A DNA stretch of 64,000 bases from Chrysomallon squamiferum (taxonomy: Eukaryota; Mollusca; Gastropoda; Neomphalida; Peltospiridae), in contig CM022679.1 of the NCBI GenBank assembly GCA_012295275.1, forward strand, positions 21,206,110 through 21,270,109, read 5' to 3'. This document shows, in pieces, positions 1 through 14,400 of the stretch; position 1 is the first letter of the stretch; each line of letters begins with the position of its first letter. A program made the translations under genes and the position numbers. A model generated the notes under the pieces. That model was not told the origin of the DNA, made no database searches, and saw only the letters and a list, made by a program, of their open reading frames with translations.

Positions 1-730
1 GTATGTAAATGATTACAATAAATGTATGCATATACTTCTGTGACGTCATATGTTTGCTGGTGTTTGTGCTTGTAAATTGTATGTATGCATATACATATGT
101 ACATACATCTCTGCTTTGATTGTATGTACATGTGAGTATGTGTATGAATATGCATAAATGTGTATGTTGGGTTTGTATTCATATGAATATATGCCTGTAC
201 ATATGCTTTTATATAGATGTATTCCTTTCTGTGAATGAATGAATGAAGTAAGCGATGATTATTCGTGAACGACTTATCTCTATAAGGAAAGCTTTTTATA
301 TTGCTCCTTTTTTAGACTATTGTAAATGCTTAATGACACAGAACCACTTTCAGCTGAAAATTTTTAATGGATACATATGCGTTTATGTATGTTTCCATAA
401 TATAAATGGTTAAATACATACAGTAATTCTTCAACAGTTTTAAAATATATACATACATGTTCACTGATGTTACAAATGTACCTTGAAATACCAAAACAAA
501 ATATTTGGGTCCATTGACATATGGATATAAATTGTTCTATTGTCCTGGGTATAACGCTGTTTTGTTTTCTTATTTTTGTTGTTAATCTTATTATAAAATA
601 TCTTGAGGTGTTTCTGTTGTTGTTTTTATATCTTTTTTTTTTTAGTTGTATGTTGTCACATTAAACAATTTTGACTAATCTTCTATTTACCAATATTTAA
701 AGGATTTAAGTAAAAATGGACCAATCTTTC

Positions 731-731
<1 letters not shown>

Positions 732-768
<37 letters not shown>

Positions 769-773
769 GAGAA
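732..773. repeat. GA dinucleotide microsatellite
   Basis: An almost pure (GA)n run with one TA interruption near its end. Confidence 0.95.
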
Positions 774-3700
774 ACTCTTGTGCACATTATCTAATTTTTA
801 AAACCAGGACATTCTGTGGATTACTACAGACAAACATAATTACAACAACTGGATGTTGATTTAATTAAAAAACCCAGTAAAAGCCTTTGTGATTGTATCT
901 GAAATGTACAAAAAAAATAAAATACAAATAAAATAAATAAACAATAATAATAATTAAAAAAAATAAATAAATAACAACATAAAAGTTTGGCACTGTTAAG
1001 ATAAAACATTTGATATTTCAAACCAGAGAATTTTTACCAAATTAATTAAAACCAGACCAGGCAGAATCATGTGAGACACACGAAACACTAATTAGTTCTA
1101 CCAGGAAACAGTTTGGATGTATGTATACGTGCGCATGATGATGATTTCAGACTAAAGCATTTTGATCTAATTAAGTAAAAGCAGGGGAAAGCCCTAGAGG
1201 TGTAATGCAGGTTTACAAGAGAGATACAAAGAACTAATTATTTTTGTCTCAGAAGAAACATGTCTGGGATTTCAGTGCAGAGAATCATCTCAGCTGCTGT
1301 TCTGCAGGGAAGCGTTTACTTAGCACATCTGTTATTGGTGTGAGTATTTGCTTGTCATCATCATCACACAGGAACTGACTTTCTCTCTCTCTAGATGTCT
1401 GTTAGTCAGCTCACCAGCTGTCCTCAGCTTCTTGCAAAAGCACATCACACAGAACTGCTACAGATCAAAGCTGTTTTTCCTTCATCTTCTTTACTCCCTT
1501 TTCGGAGAACATGAATAAAAATGGAGGCTGGTTGAGACTGATGCCTGCACTGAGCTGAGATTGTGTTTCACCAGCAAGGCGGCACACATGGCACAGGTGG
1601 AAAACAAACTCCAAAACCATAGTGATCTGTTTCCTTTGTCATTCCTGCTCCTGGAATCTTCTGCAGCCTGAATTTTTTCTGGCTTCTTTAAATACCTGGC
1701 TTTTTCTGTGTTTTTTTTAAAAGACAGTTGTGAATAAAAATGAGAAGAAAACTTAATCTTGTCTTTAATAATCTTGAATTGTTTCACAAGCTGAACAATT
1801 TTACTGGTACCTTTTATATATATTTTTTTTATTTTCTTTTCTTTCTTCTTCTTTTTATCTCTTGATATAATGGCAAGACTGATAAAAATTTCTTACACTT
1901 CTCTGTTATAATTCCAAATTATTCTGTGAGAACAAATAATCAGCAATAACTGTTTTTAATGAAAAGATTTATTTTGATATAGGCGGCTTAATTTGAAGTC
2001 ACCACAAATTCCATATTAATGAAAATTTAAACCCTTTTTCTTTTCACTTTTGATGGCCCATCACTGTTGTTTGGAGGAATTTCTGATCCAGCTATGTCAA
2101 ACACACAAAAGGTCTTGGTCAAGGATTGCAATGTTTGTTCAGACAGCTGATCCTAAAACAGAAAGAAAAGTCAATACTGGTCTTGAAATAAGGAATACAT
2201 TGATGTGGTGAAGGATCTCTTACATGGAAATATGACCTATATTGCATAATATGTCAGTTTATGCTTATTATGAATTATGTAGAAAAGCTTTGGCAGTTTC
2301 ATTATACAAATTATATGCTTGTACATATAAGAAAATTATGGACTAAGTTAATAAATCATGTTTTTGTTTTCTTTGGGTTTTTTCTTAAGCTTTTTTCCCT
2401 TTCATTTTCTTAGGCATAAATATTTTAATACAGTAAATATGGGATATTACATATACAAATGGGAGATTAAAGCATATTTCATAGGCTTGCTTTTCATTTT
2501 TATTTGTATACATTGCCTCTAACCATACAGTGTGGCATACATTAAAATGTCATTAAATAAATAATTTCTTCATTTTCTTCTTCTTAACTTTTCACTTTCA
2601 TTTCTTTCATGACAACCTTTTTATTTTAATGAATACACAAACTTTAAAAGGGTTTTTCTTTTATTACTTTTTTTATTTGGTTTTTTGTTAAATAGTACTT
2701 GTTAATGTACTGGATAAATCAGCCAGGGTCTGAATACACAAATATTACTTAGTCTAGCTGAATTTGCTTCATATACATTTTATATATATATATATACACA
2801 CACACATACATATATACACACATACATACACATATTAGAATTTGTATACAAAGATGTATGTGTCTGTCTGCATGTGTATATATACAAATGTCTTTGTCAA
2901 TGTGTATGTGTATGTATACATATATTTGTGTCTGTGATTATTTGTATGTAAGCATGAATGTGATTGTGTGTAAGTGAGATAAAAAAGACAATATTTCTGT
3001 GTGTATGTGTGAGAAAGAGAGAGAAATGTCAGGGTATGCAAGCAACAATTATTATGTTACTGTCCACCAGTTTTCTGGTATGTTGATAAGTCTAGCTATT
3101 TGCTTAGATGATTTTTACAATCCATCATAAATTTGGCTAAGGGACAAGTTTTTAGTAAAATGACTAAGCTTTAGATATTTAACATTAAAAAAAAAAAAAA
3201 TGATTTTCTGTCAACAACCATGTTTTAGTCATGTGTCATCAGTTTAATAATATTACTAGAATAATTGATTTTGAGCAGTTCCTGTAAAACTATTTTGAGT
3301 TCAATAATCTTAACAGACTTGATATAACCTGCACTTGCACCAGAAGAGATAATGTTCTGTATTGAAAGCTTCACAACTTTGAGCACACTAATTGGATTTC
3401 TGTGGAGATGTGAGTGGTGATGGTAGGTCACTTTGTCAGTTTGTGAATTCCTTTACAATTTGGATATTGTGTTTATCAGTTTGGTTAAAAGTCATAAGAA
3501 TTTTAACATTCTTTGTTCATTAACACCCACTTTTAAATGTTGTTGCTGTCTTCATTTGATGGATGTTATCATTACAGGCATGACAGTGAAGAATTTTCAC
3601 TATTTTTCTTTAATGGAACTTTTGGATAAGGTAAATAATGTGAAAAGTAAAGACTCTATAGGAAGCATTTGAAACCAAACAAACTATTCAATGGATGCTT

Positions 3701-4245
3701 TCCATCTCTGAAATCATTTTGATTCATTTTGTAGCAAGTATTTGTAACCAAAATAGCAATGACTGGATGCTTTCCATCTTCAGAGACATGATTTTAATTA
3801 TCTGGTTCTTTATCAGCATATGACAAAATTTCAAATCAAAGAGTGTACCCATGACAGGTATATTGGAATAGTTTTCTGATAATCACATGATTACAGTACA
3901 CATACATGTAAATTTTAAGTTTCAATTTTGAAAAGTGGCATGTTGTCTTGAATTGTTTTTAAATACGTTTTCCTGAATGTAAAGTCAATATGTTTCAGTA
4001 AGAAATGAGTAGTAATTTGAACAAGCACTGCTGATTATTGAAGGTCAGCCGTGGCTGTAATTACAGCCCTTACATGTTAAGCCATTACAGAATTAGTTAT
4101 TAATTATACCTCTACTTGACATTTGTTATAATAACTGAGAAACATAATTGAGGTTTTAATGTAGTCTGAAGGATACTGCTAATGTGACTTGTTACTTTAT
4201 ACTAATTTAACATGTTTATATACATTACTTTTAACATGCGTAATT

Positions 4246-4630
4246 ATTAGCTGAATAACTATATTGCTAATTTGGCTTATTGTGACAGCATATACGTATA
4301 TTTATTTCAAGTGTTGTGTATTTTAAAAGTATTTTATTAGCTAAATAGCCATATTGCTAAATCTTATTATGAATCATATCTCAATACTAAATGTTTTTAG
4401 TTTTAATACTTTATTAAAAAAATAACTATACTGCTAACCTGGATTACTGTATAGAATTAGGTATATCTTTATATACATTTCAAGGTGTCTTTAGTTTTTA
4501 ATGGTACTTTAAGACATTGTTAGCTAAATTATTGTCCTGCTAATTTGGATTACTGTGACAGTATATCTTTAAACTTAAGTCAAATGTTTTTAGTTTTTAA
4601 TGGTACTTTATTAGCTAAATAACTGAAGAC
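4246..4630. repeat. Decayed tandem array, about 5 units of 80-105 bp
   Basis: Units begin with variants of ATTAGCTAAATAACTATA at about 4246, 4336, 4413, 4519 and 4610. They share inner blocks such as TGCTAATTTGGATTACTGT and TTTTTAGTTTTTAATGGTAC. Divergence between units is high, so this is an old array. Confidence 0.75.
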
Positions 4631-7600
4631 TGTGATTGATTACTGTCCATACCGGCAATGAAAAGGTAATTATGAAGATATAGATTTGTAGACAAAGACT
4701 AGTTACTGAGATCAATAAGGGTCAAGTCAAATCTCTGGTAAGGATAACAACCAGATTTTTTTTTTTTTTTTTTTTTTACTTCTTACATTAATCAGTTGAT
4801 TGCTCTGAGGTTCATTCTTCCAGCATTCGATTTATTTCTCAGCATTTCATATCCAGCTAATTGGTCGCTTCTGAAATCTTCCAGTTCATATAATTGAGCC
4901 CTGCGGGTAGACCTACAGCAAACCTGTCCATCTGTTTTTATGTTTGTGAGGGTTATACAAGCAAAATTAAATCATTTAATTACCTAGTTTCCTTCGGATG
5001 GAAATATAGCTGGATTAATCTTACACTTTACTGCACATAAACTAGCTGCACCGACCATAAGCCTGCCTAATCCCCATTTTGAGAAGTGGCTTTTTAATTT
5101 ATTTATGACACTGATGACACAAAGGATAGCTGACCCCTTTGAATGTGGTGGGCTATTCTGACTAGTGCCCCTGTTTTCCAAATAGACTGGACTTACTGGC
5201 TGCACAATAGACAGTGCTACTGTTTTTTAGAGGTGTGACAGGTTGTTGATTGTCTGGTGTGACTGTCTCACCTCCAGCTCACCCCAGTTATCTGTTTACC
5301 TGTATGGGATATTGGACTGGATATTAATCAAAGGAAGGAAGCAGAATGCCTCCATAAAACACAATGTCTCTATTTAGCCTTTCTGTTAACAATATACATG
5401 TGAAATTCACTGTCTTTTCATTTGACACGTGTGTCATTACTGTCAAGGCGTGACTAACAGACATTAAGCTGTAAGATTGTTTTCAAGGCAGCTGGCAAGC
5501 AAGCCTCTGTATGCAAACTGGTTCTTTCTAGAGCTAAATGTACCTCTTATGTATGTACTTTGCTGTTGTATGGTGGTCTTGTTTTGTTTGTCATTGATGT
5601 GTAGATGTGCTGTACTGTACAAGAAAGTCACAAATGTGTGTTCAGTATTAATGTGAGAGTTCGGTATTGTACTATAATTTATAGTAAAAGGAGGACAGAA
5701 AAGCTTAGCTATGCACTGTTTTTTTTTAGGTTGATTTTCTTTTTTTTTTCACTTTATGAAAACTCTTCAGTCTGCCAGTGTTAAATAACCAAATGCATGG
5801 ACACAAAAGGAATTTACTTTCAGGAATTTAATACATGAAGTGTGGCTGCCTTTATTGTGTTGAAGATTACTGTGTTTTGGTCCTAGCACGGACTTGTGAA
5901 TTCTTCAAGAGTTTGTGACTTCCTAGTATCTACCAGTCTTTGTCTGGTATAGCAAACACAACTTAAAGATTTTGTGTGTGACTGAGAAGAGTTGGGTCGT
6001 GCCAGAACGAAGGACTGGAGAATCACTGATTTTTGTTCTTGTTAGTGTTGTGAACAGAACCGTTGAACCAAGATGTTGATATATGTTGTTGGTCAGTCTG
6101 TTGGCAGTGAAGGGATTATTTATGAACATGATGGTGATGATGATGAGGAAAAAGGCTGTGTAGATGACGATGTTGGTTCATTGGTGCCCACCAGTTTTCC
6201 AGATGTGTGCCAGAATGAATTGCAGAAAAGGTTGAAAATTAATATCTGTATTGTACACATAGTCATTTTTTAATTCATATTTACCTCGATCTTTATTAAT
6301 TTTTTTAAATTTGGAAACAAGGATAAATTAAAACATTAATATTTGATAAACATACACACACACACACACAAACACAAACACACAATATTACTGGCTACAA
6401 GCCAGAGTAAAAACTATATCACTAGCTGAGCTGGACTAATTCAATCACGTGAATAACATTATGGATTTCATAAAAACTTGTATATTGAATATCACTGAAA
6501 ACACATTTGGTATTTTTTTTCCCCCAGTATATGTTTTAAACAAAAATATATATAAACTGGGGACTATAAATTCTATTACTTATTAATTTACCTTGAGGGC
6601 ATTAATATAACACACTTTCACAATGATGCACTTTACAAATAAATCACAAAAAACATTATATGGAGACAGTCACTAAAAGCTGGGCATACATTTTACTGAT
6701 TTCTTAGTTTTGCTTCATCTCTCTTGGTTTCATGATAATGAAATTCTGTGCAGTTTCTGTTTGTTTTCATTTAAAACAATAAACATTTTACTGAGAAAAA
6801 AAAATCAAGTTGCCAATAATTATAATGTATTAATATAACAAAATACATGTATGCATTTTCAATTGTCTTTAGTATATTATACTAGTGTTGAAAAAAGAAA
6901 TCACTGTCATGTATTGGTCTAATGAAGTGAAGTAGATAAATGCATATTTCTCTGAACTGGAAGGATCAATACTTTATTTATTATTTTATTTTATATTTTT
7001 TGTAAACACATCCTGAAGCAAAAGCTGAATGTCTTGTAAACCAGGACAGCTTCTATTTTAATGAATTTCTTAAAAAGTATTTAAAAAAAAATTAAAAAAT
7101 CATCTCTAATCATTAACCTTGCTGGCAAGTGTCATTTGAAAATGTCAACTTTAATTGGGATGTCAAGTATTTAGCATTTGTCAAGATAAATAAGACTAGC
7201 AAATATCAGCTGGCAGTGTGTTAAGTCTCATACCTGGTCAATGTTTGATACACCTGACCACATGTTACTGTCACTTTGAGTGCCTTTAACTTTTTACCTT
7301 TTTTCTTTCTTTTTTTAACTGTTATTCTTATTCTTTCTCTCTCTCTCTCTCTTTATCTATCTTTTTTTTTGTTATTCTTTCTCTTTACTAAGTTTTTTCT
7401 CTCTGTAAATATTTTCCAGTCCCAATTTTTAAAACATTTTCTCTGTTTGCTCTTTTCATTTAATTTGTGTTATATATATATATATATTGTGTTTCCTTTT
7501 CTCTCTGCTCTGTAATTTGTTTCTAAAACGTGTCTACCACTCTTCTCTTTCCTTCTTCCTCCTGTTCTTTTTGTCCCTGTCTTTCCAATCTCTTTCTCAA

Positions 7601-9891
7601 TTTCATCTTTAGCCCATTTTTTAAAAACAAAATTGGTCTGGTTTTGCTTTTGAGCTGTCACTACTTGTCACTTTTTCTCTCTCTTACTCTTTCTAATTCT
7701 ATTTCTGACTCCTCTGGCACTTTTTTCTCAAACTATTTCTATGAATAAATGAATCTCCATTAGTTTTAACAAAAGTTCATTGACAGAACTGATGAATTAT
7801 TGTTCGTGTGCTGACAGTAACAAGGATTTAAGTTATAATCTATTTTTATAACCCACACCAGAACAGTGGGTTACAGAGTTCATTGATAGTTATGCAACAA
7901 TTCAGTTCACAGTCACAAGGATATAACCTGTTTATGCACTGTGTCTGTCTAAAGTTTGATTAGTTCATTCTGACGAAACAAACTCCAAACAGAAAATAAA
8001 ATGATTTTTACTGTATGATTTACAGTACATAGGTTTATGTTGAATTAAAGATATAAAAAAAAAGGAAAAAAAAAGTATTAATACATTAATTAATATATAG
8101 GCCTGTGTCTGGTCATCGGCAGAATTATTTTGTACTTTACATTATTTGGAATGTAGCAATGGATCTAAGAAACAAATGATCTGTAATATAACCCTAGACA
8201 TTGCCCTCTGTAAATCACTAAATGATTTATGTATTATTTGGCCTAAGTCTTGCCAGTTATTAGTAATGATTTGTATCATACATATGTATTGGAAACATTT
8301 GCATTGCCCATAAGACATCATAATTTGTTATCGTCATTATTTGTAATATATGTCTAGATCTTGCTCATAGAAACAACAATAATGCTTTGCATTATGCATC
8401 ATCTTAAACAAGATACCATTTTCTTCCATAAATATTTGAAACAAAAGCAAAGATCATCATTAGCATCAAATGTTATTTGGAATAGAGGCTTAGGGTTAGG
8501 ATCATAGGAATGTCGGTTTGGGGATTGGCTATAAATACACAATATATGAAATTTATAACATATATTTATAGCCTCTTATAATCTTATCAATGTTTTTCAG
8601 GTGTCTAATCATAATGTTATTAGTGTCACAAGAAACATGTTGAATAATATTTAGTATTTTTCTGATGTTTCCTTGTCTGATTCTGTAATCTAGCTCAGCC
8701 AGAAGACTGTTCATACTTGAATGCTGTAACTGTTGATATCAACATGTCTGTGTGTTAATATTTGCCTCAGCTATAATCACTTGTCACTGCTACACCTGTC
8801 ATCATAATGTTTAAAACAATATCTACCTCAGCCTGGCCTTTGTTGTAAACACACATGTTTAAAGTAGACTAAATGGTTGTAATAACAGACCTACTTGTCT
8901 CACACCTGGGTAATCTCTCTGTCTTATGTAATATACAAGTTGGTAGTTTTTTTTATATATATATATATGTATATGTATGCATGTATATGTATGTTTATAT
9001 CTACACATATATATGCATGTATGTGTGATTGTAAATAGTTTATTAAATACACATACCTTGATTATATATTGCTTTATTTACATAATTTGGTAGTTGTCTT
9101 AATTTAATATATATATATATATGTTATGTGAACATATTTTTAGTGTTTCATTTTAAAGTGAAGTAGATGTGGAATACCAAATTCCTATAATGTACTTAAA
9201 ATTATCCAGTAATAATAACCAAAATATTTATTATAAATTGTTTCACTCCAGCCACTTTCAAAAACAAACTAAAAAATAATTTTCTTCATTCTTTCTACTT
9301 GTAACCAGTGTTACCAGTCCAGAAATTGTCTCCATGACAATGACCTCTCCCAACCCAGAACATAATGAATTCTAGATGTTCATATTTATACTGAATCTTT
9401 ATAAATTAAATGTATTGTCTTCTGTATTTCAAACTTATCAAGTACTGTACCAGTTGGTGATGTTATGAATTGACTTTGTGAAGATAAGAATGACTTCCTT
9501 GATGACTGTCACACACATTTAATAATCAGGAAGTGGGATATTCGACATTATTGTACATCTTGGTATCAAAACTATCCATAGAACAGGATTTAAATTTATA
9601 TTAATTCATTATTTAATTAAGCTAACATGTCTTACTTGCATTTTAGAGTATATGTTTGATGTCTTTTCATTATAAAGTATATGTCTGATGTGTTTTTAAC
9701 ATCTATATTCTGAGTCTTTCTTACACTGGACCTTCATGATAAACTCTAGACCATATGCTCACTAGCAAGATATGTCATACTGTGGTTGGTAGTTGTTGTG
9801 TTAATTAACCAGTTTGTTACATGACGCTGTAGTGGGTGTAGTTCGGCTCAGTACTGTTTCCTGTGACTCACGGCCAGCTCTTGTTTTTCAG

Positions 9892-9967
9892 TTTTGGTAA
9901 AAGGATGCAAGGATGTGCGCGCCGCACCAGCGAATGCCTCACACTCGAGCCTTCCGACATGATCGCA
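9892..9967 (+). CDS. RAPGEF2: Rap GEF exon 1 of window: end of first CNB-like domain
   Basis: The acceptor is cttgtttttcag and the donor gtgagt. The first base completes a codon begun upstream, followed by 25 codons, [20 protein letters not shown] then SDMIA. This aligns with FGKQFGGKRGCDCLVLEPSEMIVV of human RAPGEF6, the C-terminal part of the first cyclic-nucleotide-binding-like domain. The exon is visibly more GC-rich than its AT-rich flanks. It leaves in phase 0, so both the exon at 15699 and the candidate terminal exon at 14011 can follow it in frame. The earlier part of the domain is outside the window. Confidence 0.93.
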
Positions 9968-11647
9968 GTGAGTTTCTTCTTTATTAATATTTGTTTATTT
10001 TTATTTAATTTTTAATTATTATGATTACTATTGTTGTTGTTGTTGTGGTGGTTATTTAATTTAATTTATCGATATTTTGTGAAATCAGAATATTATTGAT
10101 ACAAATGTAAAATAAATAAGGCATATATATTCAAAGAACTTTTGATTAAGTTTTTAATAAAAGAACAACCCCAAAACTTTAAAAAAAAAATAATTCCTTC
10201 CCCCAAAAAAAAAAAAAAAAAAAAAAAAATAAATAATAATAATAGTAATAATAATAAATATAATCTTTAAAAATATTTTCAGAATTCACAAACCATTTTT
10301 TTTTACCTGTAATTATACAATTGTTATTCATACGTACAGTTTGCATTTTGTTTATTTTTGTTGTATGTAAAGTCAAGGGTTTTTCAAAATTAACAAAATA
10401 GTAATTAAATGTTTATTTTTACTATCAAATGATAATAACAATAATGATAATGATAATAGTAATAGTAGCAGTAGTAAAACAAAAAACAAAAACCCTTAAA
10501 ATCCCCACCCCAAAAACGGGATTGATCCACACAAATCAGCGTAGTATATTCATCAACTACAACACTTTGCACTATACCTTTTTATTCATTTACATAATAA
10601 ACATTTTTGTCATTTGCATAATTATCTTGCAAGTACTACTTGATGAATAATTCAGCCATGATATGATCCATGTTTCCTCCATGTACAGGCGACTTCCTCA
10701 GGCTTCCTGCCCCACTTGAGTCTGCCCCATTTTTCCTCCAAGTTTTAATCCCAGTTGCCAAAACAGGATCTGAATTCTGTTCAAGTTGAATTTCAAATCT
10801 AAATTCTGACATTCAAATTTGAACATCTGTCAGTTTTTTGAGAAATCTTACACGATAGAATGATGTATCAGGTAAGGTAACTTTGAGATGTACTGAAGTA
10901 CTGCGTCTAATGAAATTGTTAAAATGTTGATGAATCAGCAACTACTTTTTTTTTTTATGGGAATTCGTTTTCTGAATGTGATATTGTACTGTAGAAGTAT
11001 ATTTTTGATGGAGGCAACAAACAGACCAATATATTTGGTGGTTTTCTAATTTATTGTTATTGTTATTATTGTTGTTGTTGTTGTTGTTTTGGGTGTTACT
11101 GATATTGAAATAAATCCTTGTTAACAGTAAAATATGATGATTATTATATCTGAATAAACAGGGAGCCTCCCATTTTACTTCCTTTGTAACCAGATTAATT
11201 TGTTTATGAATTTGTTCTATTTTTTTCTCATTAAATATTACAATAGTATACCATTTAAAATAAGTTTGATTAATAAATCAACTTGGAAAAAAGAAAAAAA
11301 AAATATTTAAAATAAAAATTTGTTGTAATGATACTACTTTAAGTTAGGCTATGGGTTCAGATAGCTTTACCAAACATTATAATATTTAAACAATAAAAGA
11401 CTTGTATTGTAACAAATACACCATTATTGCTACCAATTTTATCAGATGAAATTTTTTTTTTTTATTATTTAATTTTTTTTTTCATATGAACAAAGAATTA
11501 TTGTAAATCTTTTCGTATTCATCATAGAACTTACAAACTTACAGTTTTTGTTTTATTAGGGTTTATAGCTAACAAAGATCAATTGTTACTTATTTTATAT
11601 ATATATATATATATGTGAATGTGTGTATATGTGTATATGTATGTGAA

Positions 11648-11738
<91 letters not shown>

Positions 11739-14358
11739 ATATGTGTATATATATATATAGGGAATTACTGGTTAGTGTCTTAAGATATCAGCTTGTGAGT
11801 GTTAGAATGCTGATCTGCAGTGAATTTGTGCTATACTGCATTCAGTATTCCAGCTGAGTAGGATAAAACTATTTCTTAAGACAGTAACCAGTTATTTTAT
11901 CCTGCAGTTCCAAAAAATTCAGAAACAAAATTAAACAAAATTTACAGTTTTATTTCTGAACTCGCTGTTCTCAGGTGTAGTAGATTCGTGTGTACTGATT
12001 TCATTGTTCCCTACAAAAACTGCATATCAAGACAAAATAGTTCTTAGAAAACTGTTTTCAAAATGGTCAAGATCAGCAATTAAAAACCTGTGTGTGTGTG
12101 TATGTATATGAAGTAATTTAAAAGTCAAAATAGTTCTGTCAATATTTTTATTGTTGATCAACGCGTGAAAATATAGATATTTATTTAATCATTAAAATGA
12201 ATGCAGGATAATGTTCATGTGTTTGTAATTTGTGTGTGTGTGTGTGAAGTAATTTAAAAGTCAAAACAGTTCCGTCAGATTTTTATTGTTGATCAATGCG
12301 TGAAAATATAGATATTTGTTTAATCATTAAAATGAATGCAGGATAATGTTCATGTGTTTGTAATTTGTGTGTGTGTGTGGGGGAGAGAGAGACAGAGAGA
12401 GAGAGAGAGGAGGATAATTATTAATGTCTGGAATCAACTGTTATTAATGTTTATCTCTGCCCTGTGTTAAAAAACACCTGTTACTTGTCTAGCCTTGTTC
12501 AGTCTGGGAGTACTTGTTTAGTGCTGATATATTCAACTGTTTTCATACCTTCCAACTGAACCATCTTTGTTCTTCTGATTATCTGTCTTCCACATCACAA
12601 AGTAAAGGTTTCTAGAACGTATTCAAACATTTGAGCTAAAAACCAGGAACCATGAAAAAAGATGATTGTGTATTTATGTATGTATTATTGTGTGTGTGTG
12701 TGTGTCTGTCTGTATGTATGTTTATGTGTTTATGTATGTATGTATGTATTTGTTTATACATATTATATATGTGTTTATATATGTATGTGTATGTATGTGG
12801 TTGCTTGTGTGTGTGTGTGTGTGTGTGTGTGTAGACATGCATACATAAACAAATGATACAACTGCCCCAAAAAGCACTGTTTTTGTATTCTTTAAGTTAA
12901 AGATAGGTTTTTCATCGTTACCATAATAAAAGTGTGCACTGTTATTTTATTCTTCCCATAACACCCAAATACATGTTTTCATAAGAATGTCACAAAGAAG
13001 TGAACATCATTATTTTATTCTCTACCTTGAATACCTGCTTTTCATATTTGTAATGCATATATAGTATTCACTTTTACTACAAGATACACACAAAATCTGT
13101 GTTTTTGTATACAAGCATTAAAAACATGAGCATTGTTATTCTATTCTAATGTGTTTTTCATCTGCACAGTAAAGAAGCTAAGTGGTGTTATTTTTTATAT
13201 TTGACACACAAAATAAAGGTTTCTTTTTTTTTTTTTTACATACATGCTTTTGAAAAATGAGCATTTTTATTAGGTTCAGTGAATACCAGTTTTACACATA
13301 AAATAATAAAACAGTCTTTTTTTCATTTGACCATAAATATTTCCAGTAAAGAAGAATTGTTTATTTATTTTACTGTCTGAACAAAATGTATGTTTATACA
13401 CATGCACACAATGTGAAAACTGATCTATATTTATTCTATAAATTAGGCTAGATGCTTATTTTTACATGTGGACAGTCAGTAAGTGAATATTGAACCAATT
13501 TAACTAAATAACTTTGGGGATTTAATATTTTATTATTTTTTATTTTTTTCCATTTATGTAATAAAGAAATAAGTATTGTTAATTTATAGCATCAGGCTAA
13601 ATACTTTAAACCACATTTCTCATGAAAAGCAGAAATTAATGTCATTTGTATTAAGACACTCCTTGAATTTACAACAATCAGTCAACATAGTGTTTGAGGA
13701 AGAGGTTTGTTAGAGAAATAAATAAATAAATAAATAAATAAATACATAAATCTTTATTTCCCAAATTGTCACGTAATCCATTTTGTTGATGATGATCAAT
13801 TACATTTTTGTTGATTGAAGAATACAGTGTAAACAATCAGTTACCTGCTGAAAATACAGTAGACATGAATTATTTTCTGTTAAAATGGTACTATTAAAAA
13901 AAAAAAAAAAAAATAAAAATATCAAACTAACATATGATATGTAACTCCATAACTAAAGATCAAATTAGAATATTGTTTTGATGTTTTTTATTTCACATTT
14001 TCAACTGCAGTTTGAAGTGATGGATCATCTGACACATTTTGGTACAGATTTTGAAGGAAGTATTCCCAATGCAGGATCTTCCTCTTCATTGTCGATTGAT
14101 GCATCCAGCATTTAAATGTATAATATAGGCAGATAAAACATGTCCAGCAAACTGAATAATAAAAAATGTTTTTAGAAGAACTGCCTGCATTGGCTTTAAT
14201 CTGTTTATAGACTTAGTCAAAGCTTTTCATTGAGATAATTCATAAAACCAATTGTTATAAACTACTAATAAGATGATATGTTTTTTAATGACTATCAAAA
14301 ATTGAGGTTTGAATACTATTTACTTTCAAACAGTTTTTAAAAAAAATAATAATAATAA

Positions 14359-14400
<42 letters not shown>

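Larger units (their letters stand above)
1..9891 (+). other. Upstream intron or 5' flank of the Rap GEF gene, no exon recognised
   Basis: No coding exon is recognisable on either strand. The first visible exon begins inside a split codon, so a coding exon must lie upstream. I looked for the conserved CWYILLSG segment of CNB-1 and did not find it here, so this is probably intron. Contents: a GA run (732-773), TA/CA tracts (2781-2835, 8950-9010, 9108-9122), a CA tract (6355-6383), a decayed tandem array (4246-4630), and more complex non-repetitive stretches at about 1000-1620 and 3900-5600. Short open frames are AT-rich or low complexity and have no family resemblance. Confidence 0.7.

Noticed and set aside
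1-10. Window begins with GTATGTAAAT, a donor-like sequence
   Set aside because: Tempting as the end of an upstream exon, but no preceding bases are visible and GTATGT is common in the nearby GTAT repeats.
1491-1787. 98-codon minus-strand frame
   Set aside because: No recognisable domain and no splice or promoter support; probably chance in a less AT-rich stretch.
10689-10748. Acceptor followed by 19 open codons ([19 protein letters not shown])
   Set aside because: In phase after the exon ending at 9967, but too short, with no nearby poly(A) signal and no protein resemblance.
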